From Rhodocyclaceae bacterium (GTDB taxonomy: Bacteria; Pseudomonadota; Gammaproteobacteria; Burkholderiales; Rhodocyclaceae), in the NCBI GenBank assembly GCA_016702335.1, contig JADJEF010000018.1:186001-250000 (forward strand): a DNA stretch of 64,000 nucleotides, read 5' to 3'. The position numbers and the translations under genes were made by a program. Below the pieces are notes generated by a model. It was not told the origin of the DNA, ran no database searches, and saw nothing but the letters and a program-made list of their open reading frames with translations. The number at the start of each line of letters is the position of its first letter. Position 1 is the stretch's first letter. Below are positions 27,950 to 36,259 of the stretch, one piece after another.

Positions 27950-28341
27950 GCGAGTCTGTGAATAGTTGGCTAGACCGATTGCGCTTCGATGCCGATGGGT
28001 TGATCCCTGCCATTGCCCAAGATGCCGCTACCGGTACGGTGCTGATGTTTGCCTTTATGAGCCGTGAGTCATTGCAGGAAACGCTGCGCCGGGGTGAGGC
28101 TGTGTACTGGTCGCGCTCGCGCGGCCGTTTGTGGCACAAGGGAGAAGAGTCCGGGCATACACAGCGGGTGATCGAGATTCGCACGGATTGTGACAATGAT
28201 TCGATTCTGCTCAAAATAGCCCAGACCGGTGGCATCGCTTGCCATACGGGCCGTCAAAGCTGCTTCTTCAATCGCCTTGACGGGGGAGTGTGGACTCCCG
28301 CTGATCCGATACTCAAGGACCCCAGGGAGATCTATTCGTGA
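27946..28341 (+). CDS. hisI: HisI, phosphoribosyl-AMP cyclohydrolase
   Basis: 131 residues. Zinc/magnesium motifs: YWSRSRGRLWHKGEESGH, DCDNDSILL and CHTGRQSCFF. GTG start overlapping hisF and a four-base overlap with hisE. Separate hisI and hisE genes, in contrast to the fused HisIE of E. coli. Confidence 0.97.
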   Translation: MSESVNSWLDRLRFDADGLIPAIAQDAATGTVLMFAFMSRESLQETLRRGEAVYWSRSRGRLWHKGEESGHTQRVIEIRTDCDNDSILLKIAQTGGIACHTGRQSCFFNRLDGGVWTPADPILKDPREIYS

Positions 28342-28676
28342 TTCAACTTGAAGTGCTTCACCGTTTGCAGCAGACGCTTGTCGAGCGCAAGCAGGCGGCT
28401 GCAGACAGCTCTTATGTCGCTGGTCTGTACGCCAAGGGGACTGACGCGATCTGCAAAAAGATCGCTGAAGAAGCCGCCGAAACCATCATGGCGGCTAAAG
28501 ATGGTGATCAATTGCATTTGGTGCGTGAAACCTGTGATCTCTGGTTCCACAGCATGATCTTGCTGACCCAGTTCGGTGTTGGCGTGGATGACGTAATGGC
28601 TGAACTGCGTCGGCGCGAGGGTATTTCCGGCATTGACGAGAAAGCCAGCCGTGGCGGCAAGGGTGGATCTTCATGA
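28338..28676 (+). CDS. hisE: HisE, phosphoribosyl-ATP pyrophosphatase
   Basis: 112 residues, all-alpha MazG-like pyrophosphohydrolase. Motifs SSYVAGLYAKGTDAICKKI and EEAAETIMAAKDGD. GTG start within the hisI end; overlaps hinT by four bases. Confidence 0.95.
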   Translation: MIQLEVLHRLQQTLVERKQAAADSSYVAGLYAKGTDAICKKIAEEAAETIMAAKDGDQLHLVRETCDLWFHSMILLTQFGVGVDDVMAELRRREGISGIDEKASRGGKGGSS

Positions 28677-29038
28677 GCGACTGCATTTTTTGCCGCATCG
28701 TACGGGGAGAGATTCCGTCCAGAAAGATTTATGAGGACGACGACCTTTTCGCATTTCACGATATTCATCCGGCAGCGCCAGTGCATTTCATGATCATTCC
28801 GAAGAAGCATATCGCGTCGTTGATGAATGTCACCGAAACCGACCAGGCCGTACTTGGCCGAATTCTGCTCAAGGCCAATGAGATTGCTCGCGGCGAGGGT
28901 CTGAACGAGGGGTTTCGCACGGTGATCAACACCGGCAGGATAGGAAATCAGGAGGTGTATCATCTTCACGTTCATATCATCGGCGGCCCGGACCCCTTGG
29001 GTCAAATCGTTAGTCGCCGCGTAAATCAGGATTTCTGA
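28673..29038 (+). CDS. hinT: HIT-family purine nucleoside phosphoramidase (HinT)
   Basis: 121 residues. CIFCRIVRGEIPSRKIYEDD is the typical HinT start, and HLHVHIIGG is the histidine-triad catalytic motif. Hydrolyses nucleoside phosphoramidates such as AMP-lysine. Lies between hisE and tatA, as in many betaproteobacteria. Confidence 0.96.
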   Translation: MSDCIFCRIVRGEIPSRKIYEDDDLFAFHDIHPAAPVHFMIIPKKHIASLMNVTETDQAVLGRILLKANEIARGEGLNEGFRTVINTGRIGNQEVYHLHVHIIGGPDPLGQIVSRRVNQDF

Positions 29039-29070
29039 GCGGGCCTTTGGGTCCGAACCAAGAGGAGAGC

Positions 29071-29301
29071 ATGGTGGGAAGTTTCAGTATCTGGCACTGG
29101 GTAATTGTCTTGGTCATCGTCATGCTGGTCTTTGGCACCAAGAAATTGCGCAACATCGGCGGAGATCTGGGCGGCGCGGTCAAAGACTTCAAGCAAGGCA
29201 TGCGCGAGGGCGGTGAAGCGGCCGAGAGCAAAGAGGACGTCAAGCAGGTCAGCGGGCAGACCATCGACGTCCAGGCTAAGCGCGAAGACACGAAGGTGTA
29301 A
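29071..29301 (+). CDS. tatA: TatA, twin-arginine translocase pore subunit
   Basis: 76 residues. Single membrane helix (IWHWVIVLVIVMLVFG), hinge TKKLRNIGGDLG and amphipathic helix GAVKDFKQGMREG. ATG 29071 has AGAGGAGAG directly upstream; the longer frame adds MGPNQEES, which is not TatA-like. Confidence 0.96.
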   Translation: MVGSFSIWHWVIVLVIVMLVFGTKKLRNIGGDLGGAVKDFKQGMREGGEAAESKEDVKQVSGQTIDVQAKREDTKV

Positions 29302-29333
29302 GCCCGTTCGGGCAGAGCGCTGTTTGATCGCCA

Positions 29334-29723
29334 ATGTTTGACGTCAGCTTTTCCGAGCTGATGGTGATCAGCGTGGTGGCGCTGATTGTCATCGGGCCGG
29401 AGCGATTGCCTCGGGTGGCGCGGACTGTCGGCCACTTGCTTGGCCGTCTCCAGCGCTATGTAAATACCATCAAGTCCGACATTAACCGAGAGATGCATGT
29501 CGAAGATATCAAGCGCTTCCAAGAGCGCGTCAAGGCAGACTTCACTTCCATTGAGAGCGGTATAACTAGTGAGGTTGCATCGTTCGACAAGGCGGTGGCC
29601 GATATTGAGTCCGAGATAAAACCCGCCAAAGAGGGCGCAATCGCCGTGTCACCAGCGCCGACTTCCCGCATCGATGTCCCCATCGCCGGAGCAAAGACAT
29701 CTGGCGATGCCTCCAGAGGCTGA
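29334..29723 (+). CDS. tatB: TatB, twin-arginine translocase receptor subunit
   Basis: 129 residues. MFDVSFSELMVISVVALIVI and GPERLPRVARTVG are the TatB membrane helix and hinge, followed by a helical cytosolic tail. The C-terminal codons for GAIAVSPAPTS are made of an antisense copy of the dispersed repeat (29635-29664), so part of the tail may be repeat-derived. Confidence 0.95.
   Translation: MFDVSFSELMVISVVALIVIGPERLPRVARTVGHLLGRLQRYVNTIKSDINREMHVEDIKRFQERVKADFTSIESGITSEVASFDKAVADIESEIKPAKEGAIAVSPAPTSRIDVPIAGAKTSGDASRG
29635..29664 (-). repeat. Dispersed 30-bp repeat, copy B (inside tatB)
   Basis: On the minus strand: aagtcggcgctggtg then acacggcgattgcgc, 27 of 30 bases as copy A. It lies within the tatB reading frame in antisense orientation and encodes part of the poorly conserved C-terminal tail. 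Confidence 0.85.
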
Positions 29724-29724
29724 C

Positions 29725-30462
29725 ATGTCTGAGACTCAAGAGACCTTCATCTCGCATCTGGTTGAACTACGCGACCGGCTGATACGGGCCCTGGTCGCCA
29801 TACTCATGGTCTTTGTTCCGCTGGCGTTTTTCTCACGTGAACTGTACGCCTTACTCGCTGCCCCCCTGCTGGCCACCTTGCCGGCGGGTGGGCAGATGAT
29901 CGCGACCGACGTTGTAGGGGTATTCCTCGTGCCGATGAAGGTGGCGTTGATGGTTGCCTTCCTGATCGCCCTGCCATATGTGATTTTTCAGGCATGGAGC
30001 TTTGTCGCACCTGGCCTTTACGTGCATGAGAAAAAGCTGGCCTTGCCCTTGGTAGCGGTGTCGGTGTTGCTGTTTTTCTGTGGCATGGCCTTTGCCTATT
30101 TCGCCTTTTTTCCTATGGTTTTCGGCTTTATGGCTGCCGTAGCCCCTGAGGGTGTGGCCTGGATGACCGATATCGAAAAATACCTGTCGTTTGTCATGAC
30201 CATGTTTCTGGCCTTTGGCGTGACCTTCGAGGTTCCGATCATCGTCATTGTGCTGGCTCGCGCCGGCATCGTTTCGGTGGCGCAGATGCGCGAGTGGCGG
30301 CCCTATGTGATCGTTGGTGCGTTTGTCATCGCTGCGGTGTTTACGCCGCCTGATGTGATTTCGCAGTTCATGATGGCGGTGCCGATGTGTCTGCTGTTCG
30401 AGTTGGGTTTATTGCTGGCTGACTGGCTGGTAAAGCCAGCACCGGAAGCGCAAACATCCTGA
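29725..30462 (+). CDS. tatC: TatC, twin-arginine signal receptor
   Basis: 245 residues, six membrane helices. TFISHLVELRDRLIRAL, PLAFFSRELYALLAAPLL and ALPYVIFQAWSFVAPGLY are family signatures. ATG 29725 chosen (AGAGG just upstream, one base after the tatB stop). Confidence 0.97.
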   Translation: MSETQETFISHLVELRDRLIRALVAILMVFVPLAFFSRELYALLAAPLLATLPAGGQMIATDVVGVFLVPMKVALMVAFLIALPYVIFQAWSFVAPGLYVHEKKLALPLVAVSVLLFFCGMAFAYFAFFPMVFGFMAAVAPEGVAWMTDIEKYLSFVMTMFLAFGVTFEVPIIVIVLARAGIVSVAQMREWRPYVIVGAFVIAAVFTPPDVISQFMMAVPMCLLFELGLLLADWLVKPAPEAQTS

Positions 30463-30463
30463 T

Positions 30464-31657
30464 CTATTGCTCGCGGCGAGGCAGGGGGCGCTTGCCCACC
30501 TTTACCGCCAGCGCGTAGTCCTGCCCTGCGCGGCGGATATTCACGCGCGCACTTTCCCCCGGCGCCAGTCGCGCGATGCGTTCCAGCATGGCCTGAGGGT
30601 CTTTGACGGGAATACCCACTACCCCAGTGAGTACGTCACCTGGGCGAATCCCGGCCTGTTCGGCAGGGCTGCCACGCATGACACCCGCAATCAGCGCTCC
30701 CTCGGTGCCTTTCAAGCCGAATGATTCCGCCAACTCGGGCGTGATGTCCTGAACTTCGATTCCGATCCAGCCGCGCGTTACCTGTCCGGATGCAATAATT
30801 TGCTCCAGCACGCTATTGGCCAACGAAACCGGGATGGCAAATCCAATGCCCATAGAGCCCCCGCTTTGCGAGTAAATGGCGGTATTGATGCCGACCAGGC
30901 GTCCCTGCGCATCAATCAGTGCGCCTCCGGAATTGCCCGGGTTGATCGCTGCGTCGGTCTGGATGAAGTTTTCGAAGGTATTGATGCCCAGGTGTGTTCG
31001 GCCCAGCGCTGAGACAATGCCAGAGGTCACTGTTTGGCCGACGCCGAACGGGTTGCCGATGGCCAGCACCACATCACCCACGCGCAAACTGTCGCTGCTG
31101 CCAAATCCTATTGCGGGGAGCCGGTGCGTGCCCGCAATACGCAGTACGGCCAGATCCGACTCGGGGTCGGTACCGACAATCGTCGCCTTGTAGCGCTGGC
31201 CGTCGTTGCTGGCGATCTCTATCGCATCGGCGCTTTCGATCACATGGTTGTTGGTGAGCACATAGCCGTCGCGCGAGACGACCACCCCGCTGCCAAGACC
31301 CGAGCGCCGCTGCGAACCTTCGCCGAAACGGTCGCCGAAAAAGTGTCGGAACAGCGGATCATTGAGGAATGGATGCTTGGGACTTCGCACTTCCTGACTG
31401 GTGAAAATATGCACCACCGAGGGAAGTGCCACCTGTGCGGCGTCGGCATACGACGCTACGGCTTGCGGGGCGGCGGCGGTGTCACCGGAAGACGTCGGAC
31501 CAGCGCCGAACAAAGGATTGGACACGCTGCCGGTGCTGGGTGAGAGCTGTTGCAATTGCCAGCTCGGGAGCCAGTCCGGGCGCAGCGTTTTGAGTACGAA
31601 CAGGGCGGCGACGCAGACCGTCACGGTTTGGGCAAAGATAAGCCAGAGGCGGCGCAT
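30464..31657 (-). CDS. DegS/AlgW-type periplasmic serine protease
   Basis: HtrA-family protease, 397 residues. N-terminal membrane anchor (LIFAQTVTVCVAALFVL), trypsin-like domain with His in YVLTNNHVIES, Asp in DPESDLAVLRI and Ser in NPGNSGGALI, then a single PDZ domain (GVMRGSPAEQAGIRPGDVL). One PDZ and an anchor fit DegS/AlgW, which sense misfolded outer-membrane proteins and start sigma-E anti-sigma cleavage. ATG 31657 chosen; the upstream extension runs into the divergent NIF3-like gene. Only 32 bases separate the two starts. Confidence 0.93.
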   Translation of the reverse strand: MRRLWLIFAQTVTVCVAALFVLKTLRPDWLPSWQLQQLSPSTGSVSNPLFGAGPTSSGDTAAAPQAVASYADAAQVALPSVVHIFTSQEVRSPKHPFLNDPLFRHFFGDRFGEGSQRRSGLGSGVVVSRDGYVLTNNHVIESADAIEIASNDGQRYKATIVGTDPESDLAVLRIAGTHRLPAIGFGSSDSLRVGDVVLAIGNPFGVGQTVTSGIVSALGRTHLGINTFENFIQTDAAINPGNSGGALIDAQGRLVGINTAIYSQSGGSMGIGFAIPVSLANSVLEQIIASGQVTRGWIGIEVQDITPELAESFGLKGTEGALIAGVMRGSPAEQAGIRPGDVLTGVVGIPVKDPQAMLERIARLAPGESARVNIRRAGQDYALAVKVGKRPLPRREQ

Positions 31658-31689
31658 AATCAGAAAGAGTGTTATTACGGAGAGTGGGA

Positions 31690-32436
31690 ATGGAGCGAAC
31701 AGCCCTGCAAACGTACCTGGACAATCTGCTGGGCAGCAGCCGCTTTCGGGATTATTGCCCAAACGGTTTGCAGGTGGAAGGTCGCGGCAAAATCAACAAG
31801 GTGATCTGTGGCGTGACCGCCTGTCAGGGGCTTATCGATCAAGCCATCGTCCATCAAGCCGACGCTATTTTGGTACACCATGGCTGGTTCTGGAAATCGG
31901 AGGATGGGCGGGTGACTGGCTTTCGTCGACAGCGCATGGCCAGTCTGCTTGCGGCGGACATCAATCTGTTTGCCTACCATCTGCCACTTGATGCCCATGC
32001 CGAGTTGGGGAACAACGCACAACTGGCGCAGACCCTTGGCTGGCGCATTGACGGTCGGTTCGGCGAGCAGGACATCGGCTTTTTCGGGTGCTTACCGACC
32101 CCAACGCCGGCCGGCGTGCTGTGTCAGTTTGTGTCGCAGACGCTCGGACGAACGGCGCATTTGGCCGGCAGTGCAGACCGATTGATCAGTCGCGTGGCCT
32201 GGTGCTCAGGGGGCGCCCAGGGTTACTTTGAGGCGGCCTTGGCGACGGGCGCTGATCTCTACCTGTCGGGAGAGATTTCCGAGCAGACGACCCACTTGGC
32301 GCGCGAAACCGGCATGGCCTATATCGCCGCCGGGCACCATGCGACCGAGCGTTACGGAGTGCAAGCGCTAGGTGAGCATTTGCATCGTGAATTTGGGCTG
32401 GATTGCCAATTCATCGACATCGAGAATCCGGTTTAG
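31690..32436 (+). CDS. NIF3/YbgI-family dinuclear metal-centre protein
   Basis: 248 residues. Metal-binding residues appear in VHHGWFWKSEDGR (about residue 65) and in GHHATERYGVQAL near the C-terminus, with DLYLSGEISEQT between. The family is often named GTP cyclohydrolase type 2, but the activity of YbgI-like members is not established. Start ATG 31690. Its end overlaps the convergent TonB-like gene by four bases. Confidence 0.92.
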   Translation: MERTALQTYLDNLLGSSRFRDYCPNGLQVEGRGKINKVICGVTACQGLIDQAIVHQADAILVHHGWFWKSEDGRVTGFRRQRMASLLAADINLFAYHLPLDAHAELGNNAQLAQTLGWRIDGRFGEQDIGFFGCLPTPTPAGVLCQFVSQTLGRTAHLAGSADRLISRVAWCSGGAQGYFEAALATGADLYLSGEISEQTTHLARETGMAYIAAGHHATERYGVQALGEHLHREFGLDCQFIDIENPV

Positions 32437-33005
32437 TCGAGCGCAAACGCCACCGGTAGCAGGATTTCGCCCGCCGTCGAGCGTAGCGGGCCGAGCGTTC
32501 GGGCGGCGTCGATAGCGGCGTCGTCGAGCAGGGTATGCCCCGACGAGCGCGCAACGGTGGCGGTGATGACTCGACCATTGGCATCCAGAGTCAGCAGCAG
32601 AATCACCTCGCCCTCCAAGCCCTGAGTGATGGCTTGGGGCGGATAGAGCAGGCGCTCCATGAGTTTGCTTTGCGCCTGACGCACCGCGGTAACGTCGCGC
32701 TTTGGGGCGGCCTTCTCACGAGGAACTTCTACCGGCGTGGCGGCCAGCGGCGGAGGGGACGGTGGGGGCAGTGTGGACAGTGGGAGCGGTTCAATCAGCG
32801 CCGGCGCATCGGGAATCGATGCCAGTTCTTCAGGCAGTGGGTCTTCGGGCTCTGCGGGCTCTGCGGGCATGAACTCTCCAACGGGTCGAAGTTCGACATC
32901 GAAGCTTGGCAACCGCTGAGCTGGCTTGGCGTGCTCCAACTGCGTAGTCACCAAAAGCATTGCGTGGAGCAACAGGCTCAGGGTCAGGCAAAGGAAGAGA
33001 CGCAT
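32433..33005 (-). CDS. TonB-like C-terminal domain protein
   Basis: 190 residues. N-terminal membrane anchor (MRLFLCLTLSLLLHAMLLV), Pro/Glu-rich periplasmic spacer, then a TonB-C domain (LYPPQAITQGLEGEVILLLT, LDDAAIDAARTLG). Would transmit proton-motive force to outer-membrane receptors. No exbB/exbD or receptor gene lies beside it, so its partner is unknown; a TolA-like role is also possible. Confidence 0.82.
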   Translation of the reverse strand: MRLFLCLTLSLLLHAMLLVTTQLEHAKPAQRLPSFDVELRPVGEFMPAEPAEPEDPLPEELASIPDAPALIEPLPLSTLPPPSPPPLAATPVEVPREKAAPKRDVTAVRQAQSKLMERLLYPPQAITQGLEGEVILLLTLDANGRVITATVARSSGHTLLDDAAIDAARTLGPLRSTAGEILLPVAFALD

Positions 33006-33062
33006 GCTGCATTTTAGGAGGACGGGGGCGAGGAGGATCAGCGCGGCTTTTATACTGCAGGC

Positions 33063-34310
33063 ATGAACAAAACTCGTTTGTGGTTCCTTATCGGGCTTTC
33101 AGCATTGGGGTTTGCCTTTTTTTCCGGTGTGTCGCGGGCGGCGAGCCTGCCTGACGCGGTGGAGTTCGGGCGAGTGATCGAACTGGGGGATGTGGCCAAA
33201 GCGCGCGCTTGGCTCGACGCCGGCTTGTCGCCGGACTTTGAGGGCAAGCCGATCGGTACCGGTTTAATGATCGCGGCATGGACTGGCAACCTGCCCATGA
33301 TGGCGCTCTTTGTCGAGCGCGGTGCCGACATCAACAAGAGCAATGCCCTGGGCGAGCAAGCGCTGTTGCATGCGGCATGGAAGGGTCAGCGTGCTGCCGT
33401 CGAGTGGTTGCTGACCAAGGGGGCAACGCCAAAGCGGGATGGGCCGCTTTGGGCAGCCCTGCATTACGCGGCATTTGCCGGGCCTGGCGATATCGTGAAG
33501 CTGCTGCTGGCGCGGGGGGGCGATGTCAATGCGCTGTCACCGAATGGATCAACTCCGCTGATGATGGCGGCCCGCGAAGGACATGAAACGGTGGCGGTCA
33601 CGCTGTTGCAGTCAGGGGCTGATCCGAGCGTCACCAACGAATGGGGCGACAACGCCGAGGCCTGGGCGCTGCGCCAGAACAACACCAGCATTGCCCGTTT
33701 GGTGGCGAGTTCGGACCCGGCGTTACGCAAACCATTCAATCGCGGCTTGGCACCTCGCTCGCAGCCGGTGCCGGATATTGCCGATCGCCTGTTGGCGCGC
33801 GCGCGCATTCTCGATGCACAAGGTAAGCGCAGTGAGTCGCTGAAGCTCTACCAGTCAGCAATGACGGCGATTCGTCGGGCCGAACAAGATCAGGTGCGTG
33901 CTCAAGCACGCAAGGCCGCAGCGCCGCCCCGTCAGGTGGCGGCGCTGAAAATTACCGCCCGACGCAGCAATCCCGAGGAACAGCGGGCAAGCCTCCACTA
34001 TGATCGGCCAGGGAGTGGCATCGACGCGCAACAAATCCAGCCGGGGCAGTCGCCGGGCGCGGCAAATGGACGCGTCGGACCCCTCGGACTCGACGGGGGC
34101 CGCATTCCGCAAGTCGGCGCTGGTGGGACGGCGATTGTGGGCGCGCAATCACTCAAGCAGGGCGAGGCGGGTGCTGGGGGTCAAGTGATTGGCGCCCAAG
34201 ATCCGGTGGAGCGTCTGCTGGCAGAAGCCCGCCAACTCGACGCCATGGGTAAGCGCGGCGAAGCGCTCAAGCGCTACCGTCAGGCGGCTAAATTGCTAAA
34301 GCAGTTTTGA
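33063..34310 (+). CDS. Exported ankyrin-repeat protein
   Basis: 415 residues. Signal peptide (LIGLSALGFAFFSGVSRAAS), then about four ankyrin repeats (residues 35-215; for example PNGSTPLMMAAREGHETVAV). After this comes a basic linker and two copies of a short helical motif: DRLLARARILDAQGKRSESLKLYQ (near residue 245, written here in the gapped form DRLLARAR...GKRSESLKLY) and ERLLAEAR...GKRGEALKRY at the very end. Between them QVGAGGTAI is encoded by repeat copy C. Periplasmic, function unknown. Converges with the FimV-like gene with a 15-base overlap. Confidence 0.8.
   Translation: MNKTRLWFLIGLSALGFAFFSGVSRAASLPDAVEFGRVIELGDVAKARAWLDAGLSPDFEGKPIGTGLMIAAWTGNLPMMALFVERGADINKSNALGEQALLHAAWKGQRAAVEWLLTKGATPKRDGPLWAALHYAAFAGPGDIVKLLLARGGDVNALSPNGSTPLMMAAREGHETVAVTLLQSGADPSVTNEWGDNAEAWALRQNNTSIARLVASSDPALRKPFNRGLAPRSQPVPDIADRLLARARILDAQGKRSESLKLYQSAMTAIRRAEQDQVRAQARKAAAPPRQVAALKITARRSNPEEQRASLHYDRPGSGIDAQQIQPGQSPGAANGRVGPLGLDGGRIPQVGAGGTAIVGAQSLKQGEAGAGGQVIGAQDPVERLLAEARQLDAMGKRGEALKRYRQAAKLLKQF
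34111..34140 (+). repeat. Dispersed 30-bp repeat, copy C (inside ankyrin gene)
   Basis: aagtcggcgctggtg then ggacggcgattgtgg. Sense orientation, read in frame as QVGAGGTAI. With the preceding attccgc it matches copy F over 28 bases. Confidence 0.9.
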
Positions 34311-35657
34311 CCCTGCTGTAGCTTTGCCCCCTGCCGGGGTCTCAACCGTTGCTTGGTCCAGCAACTCCGGATGGGTGGCTTTAAGAATGGCCACCAGCAA
34401 AATGATTTCCTCGGCCACCGGTTGGGGGAAGCCATTGCGCATGCCGTCCCGGTTGTCTTCGAGCAGTTGCCGCAGGTAGTCTATGCAAGCGCCGGGCTGC
34501 GGCCAGAGGCTGATGATCTGCTGCATTACGCGCTCATAGTTTTCGAGCGTGGCAGGTTTGCCGCCGACATCCAGCCAGTCGCTGGCGTTGATATTGAAGT
34601 TTTTGCGCAGTTCCCGCGCTGCTTTCTCAAAGTCGGTTCGGTGCCCGTCCTTGCGATACACGTCCAGCAGCTTCAGCCAATGCACCAGCGCTTCCCGGGG
34701 GTTTTCCCGGATATGTTCTTCAAGCGCTTGAGCGGCACCGCTGGCCAGCCCCATGGACAGCATGATTTCGGCAAGTTCAAGCGTTGGATCGAATATCTCT
34801 TGGCTATTGGTACTACCGATGTCGGTCGGCAGAACCGTGATCTGTTCTTCCCCCGGCTTGTTCGCCTTGGTTCGGGTTCGCTCGCCAGTCTTGAGCATTG
34901 CGCTGGCTGAATCCGATCGGGCGGGCGTGCCCATTGTTGGTGCAGTCTCCCTCGGTACTGGGGTAATCAGGGGTGCAAGGGTGGCCTCGCTGGCACGTGT
35001 TCGACCCGAGTCCGGCGCGCTCTTGGGCTGCCAAAGTGGAATATTCTCGCGATTGATTTCGCTGGCCGACGCCGTTGTGGCGATGCTCGCCTCTGGCACC
35101 ACGGGCGTGGGCGGTCTGCTGCCACGGCGGCGTCCGATCAGCAGACCAATCAGCAACGCAATGACGGCGCTTCCGCCAGCCACGAGCGATACCGGCAATT
35201 GGGTGGCGGTGTCATCTTCCTGTTCATTGGAAATCACGACCGGTGGCGGCTTGGGGCAGACGGCATTGTTGCCGGGGCGGTCTGCCTGTGCCGGGGGTGG
35301 CGCACTGCTTGCGGCACCACTGGGTATGGCACCCACCGGCATGGCCTCGATCAACGCACGAATATCGGCGGTCGTGGATTCGATCCTGCCCATGCGTCCC
35401 ATGATTTCATCGAGGATTAGCGCCTCGGTAGCCCGGGTCTTTCGCGAAAGCGCTTCAACGCGCTGCAAGTCTGCGTTGTCGCCCGTGCTCGCCAAAGCCA
35501 CCGATGGAAACGCAATGCACTGGGCCAGCACAACCATAACGGCTGTGATTGTGGAGCGATAGGCGAGTGAAACGCGGTACGGTGACGTGGAGTGCACAGG
35601 TAGGGTCGCCCCGGGACGGTAAACACTTCGATGATCGCATTGCCGTGTTGTCGGCAT
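34296..35657 (-). CDS. FimV-like C-terminal domain membrane protein
   Basis: Up to 453 residues. A hydrophobic segment near residue 55 (ITAVMVVLAQCIAFPSVALA) looks like a signal peptide, so the start could be ATG 35537 instead. A second membrane segment (LVAGGSAVIALLIGLLIG) is followed by RRR and a long low-complexity linker. The C-terminal part (DPTLELAEIMLSMGLASGAA, ALEEHIRENPREALVHWLK) resembles the FimV C-terminal/TPR region of pilus-assembly proteins. No LysM domain is visible. In Pseudomonas FimV affects type IV pili and cAMP, both of which have genes further along this window. Confidence 0.68.
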   Translation of the reverse strand: MPTTRQCDHRSVYRPGATLPVHSTSPYRVSLAYRSTITAVMVVLAQCIAFPSVALASTGDNADLQRVEALSRKTRATEALILDEIMGRMGRIESTTADIRALIEAMPVGAIPSGAASSAPPPAQADRPGNNAVCPKPPPVVISNEQEDDTATQLPVSLVAGGSAVIALLIGLLIGRRRGSRPPTPVVPEASIATTASASEINRENIPLWQPKSAPDSGRTRASEATLAPLITPVPRETAPTMGTPARSDSASAMLKTGERTRTKANKPGEEQITVLPTDIGSTNSQEIFDPTLELAEIMLSMGLASGAAQALEEHIRENPREALVHWLKLLDVYRKDGHRTDFEKAARELRKNFNINASDWLDVGGKPATLENYERVMQQIISLWPQPGACIDYLRQLLEDNRDGMRNGFPQPVAEEIILLVAILKATHPELLDQATVETPAGGKATAGSKLL

Positions 35658-35695
35658 TTTGGCGAGAACGGCGGTATTCGCGGCGGTTTTTTCGC

Positions 35696-36259
35696 TTAGG
35701 AACGGTGCGTACGATCGAACATCGCTTTGCGCAGCTTTGCTACCTTGGGGGCGACAACGGCTTGGCAATAGGGCTGTGCCGGGTTGTGCGCAAAGTAATT
35801 CTGATGGTGATCCTCAGCAGGCCAAAACACCGGGCCTTTGTCGGAAGTCTCTAACACCTCGGTGACAACCGGGTCGGGCCATAGGGCTGCTGCGCCAAAT
35901 TCCGCAAGCAGGCGGCGGGCTTCGATGAGTTGCGCGTTGCCGTGAGCAAACAGGATCGATCGGTACTGGGTGCCGACATCATGGCCCTGACGATTGGGGG
36001 TAGTGGGATCATGAATCAGGAAAAAGGCCCGCAGGAGCTCCCGGTAGGGCAAGACCTGCGGGTCAAAGTGAACTTGTACGACTTCGGCGTGGCCGGTGCG
36101 TCCGCCGCACACCGCTTCGTAGCTTGGGTCTTCCACCTGTCCGCCGGCATAACCGCAGGCAATGCCGGTCACACCGTTGAGTTGGCGCAGCGCCGCATCA
36201 AGGCACCAAAAGCAGCCGCCGCCAAAGGTGGCAAGCGGTGTGATAGTGGGGCCGCTCAT
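35696..36259 (-). CDS. msrA: Peptide methionine-S-sulfoxide reductase MsrA
   Basis: 187 residues from ATG 36259. Catalytic cysteine in FGGGCFWC, and GYAGGQVEDPSYEAVCGGRTGHAE and DVGTQYRSILF are family signatures. Repairs oxidised methionine. An in-frame start 15 bases earlier overlaps the end of the methyltransferase gene. The two genes probably form one minus-strand transcript. Confidence 0.96.
   Translation of the reverse strand: MSGPTITPLATFGGGCFWCLDAALRQLNGVTGIACGYAGGQVEDPSYEAVCGGRTGHAEVVQVHFDPQVLPYRELLRAFFLIHDPTTPNRQGHDVGTQYRSILFAHGNAQLIEARRLLAEFGAAALWPDPVVTEVLETSDKGPVFWPAEDHHQNYFAHNPAQPYCQAVVAPKVAKLRKAMFDRTHRS

Noticed and set aside
21746..28676. Leader peptide or attenuator for the his operon
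   Set aside because: murA ends four bases before hisG, leaving no room for a His-rich leader, and no run of His codons was seen upstream.
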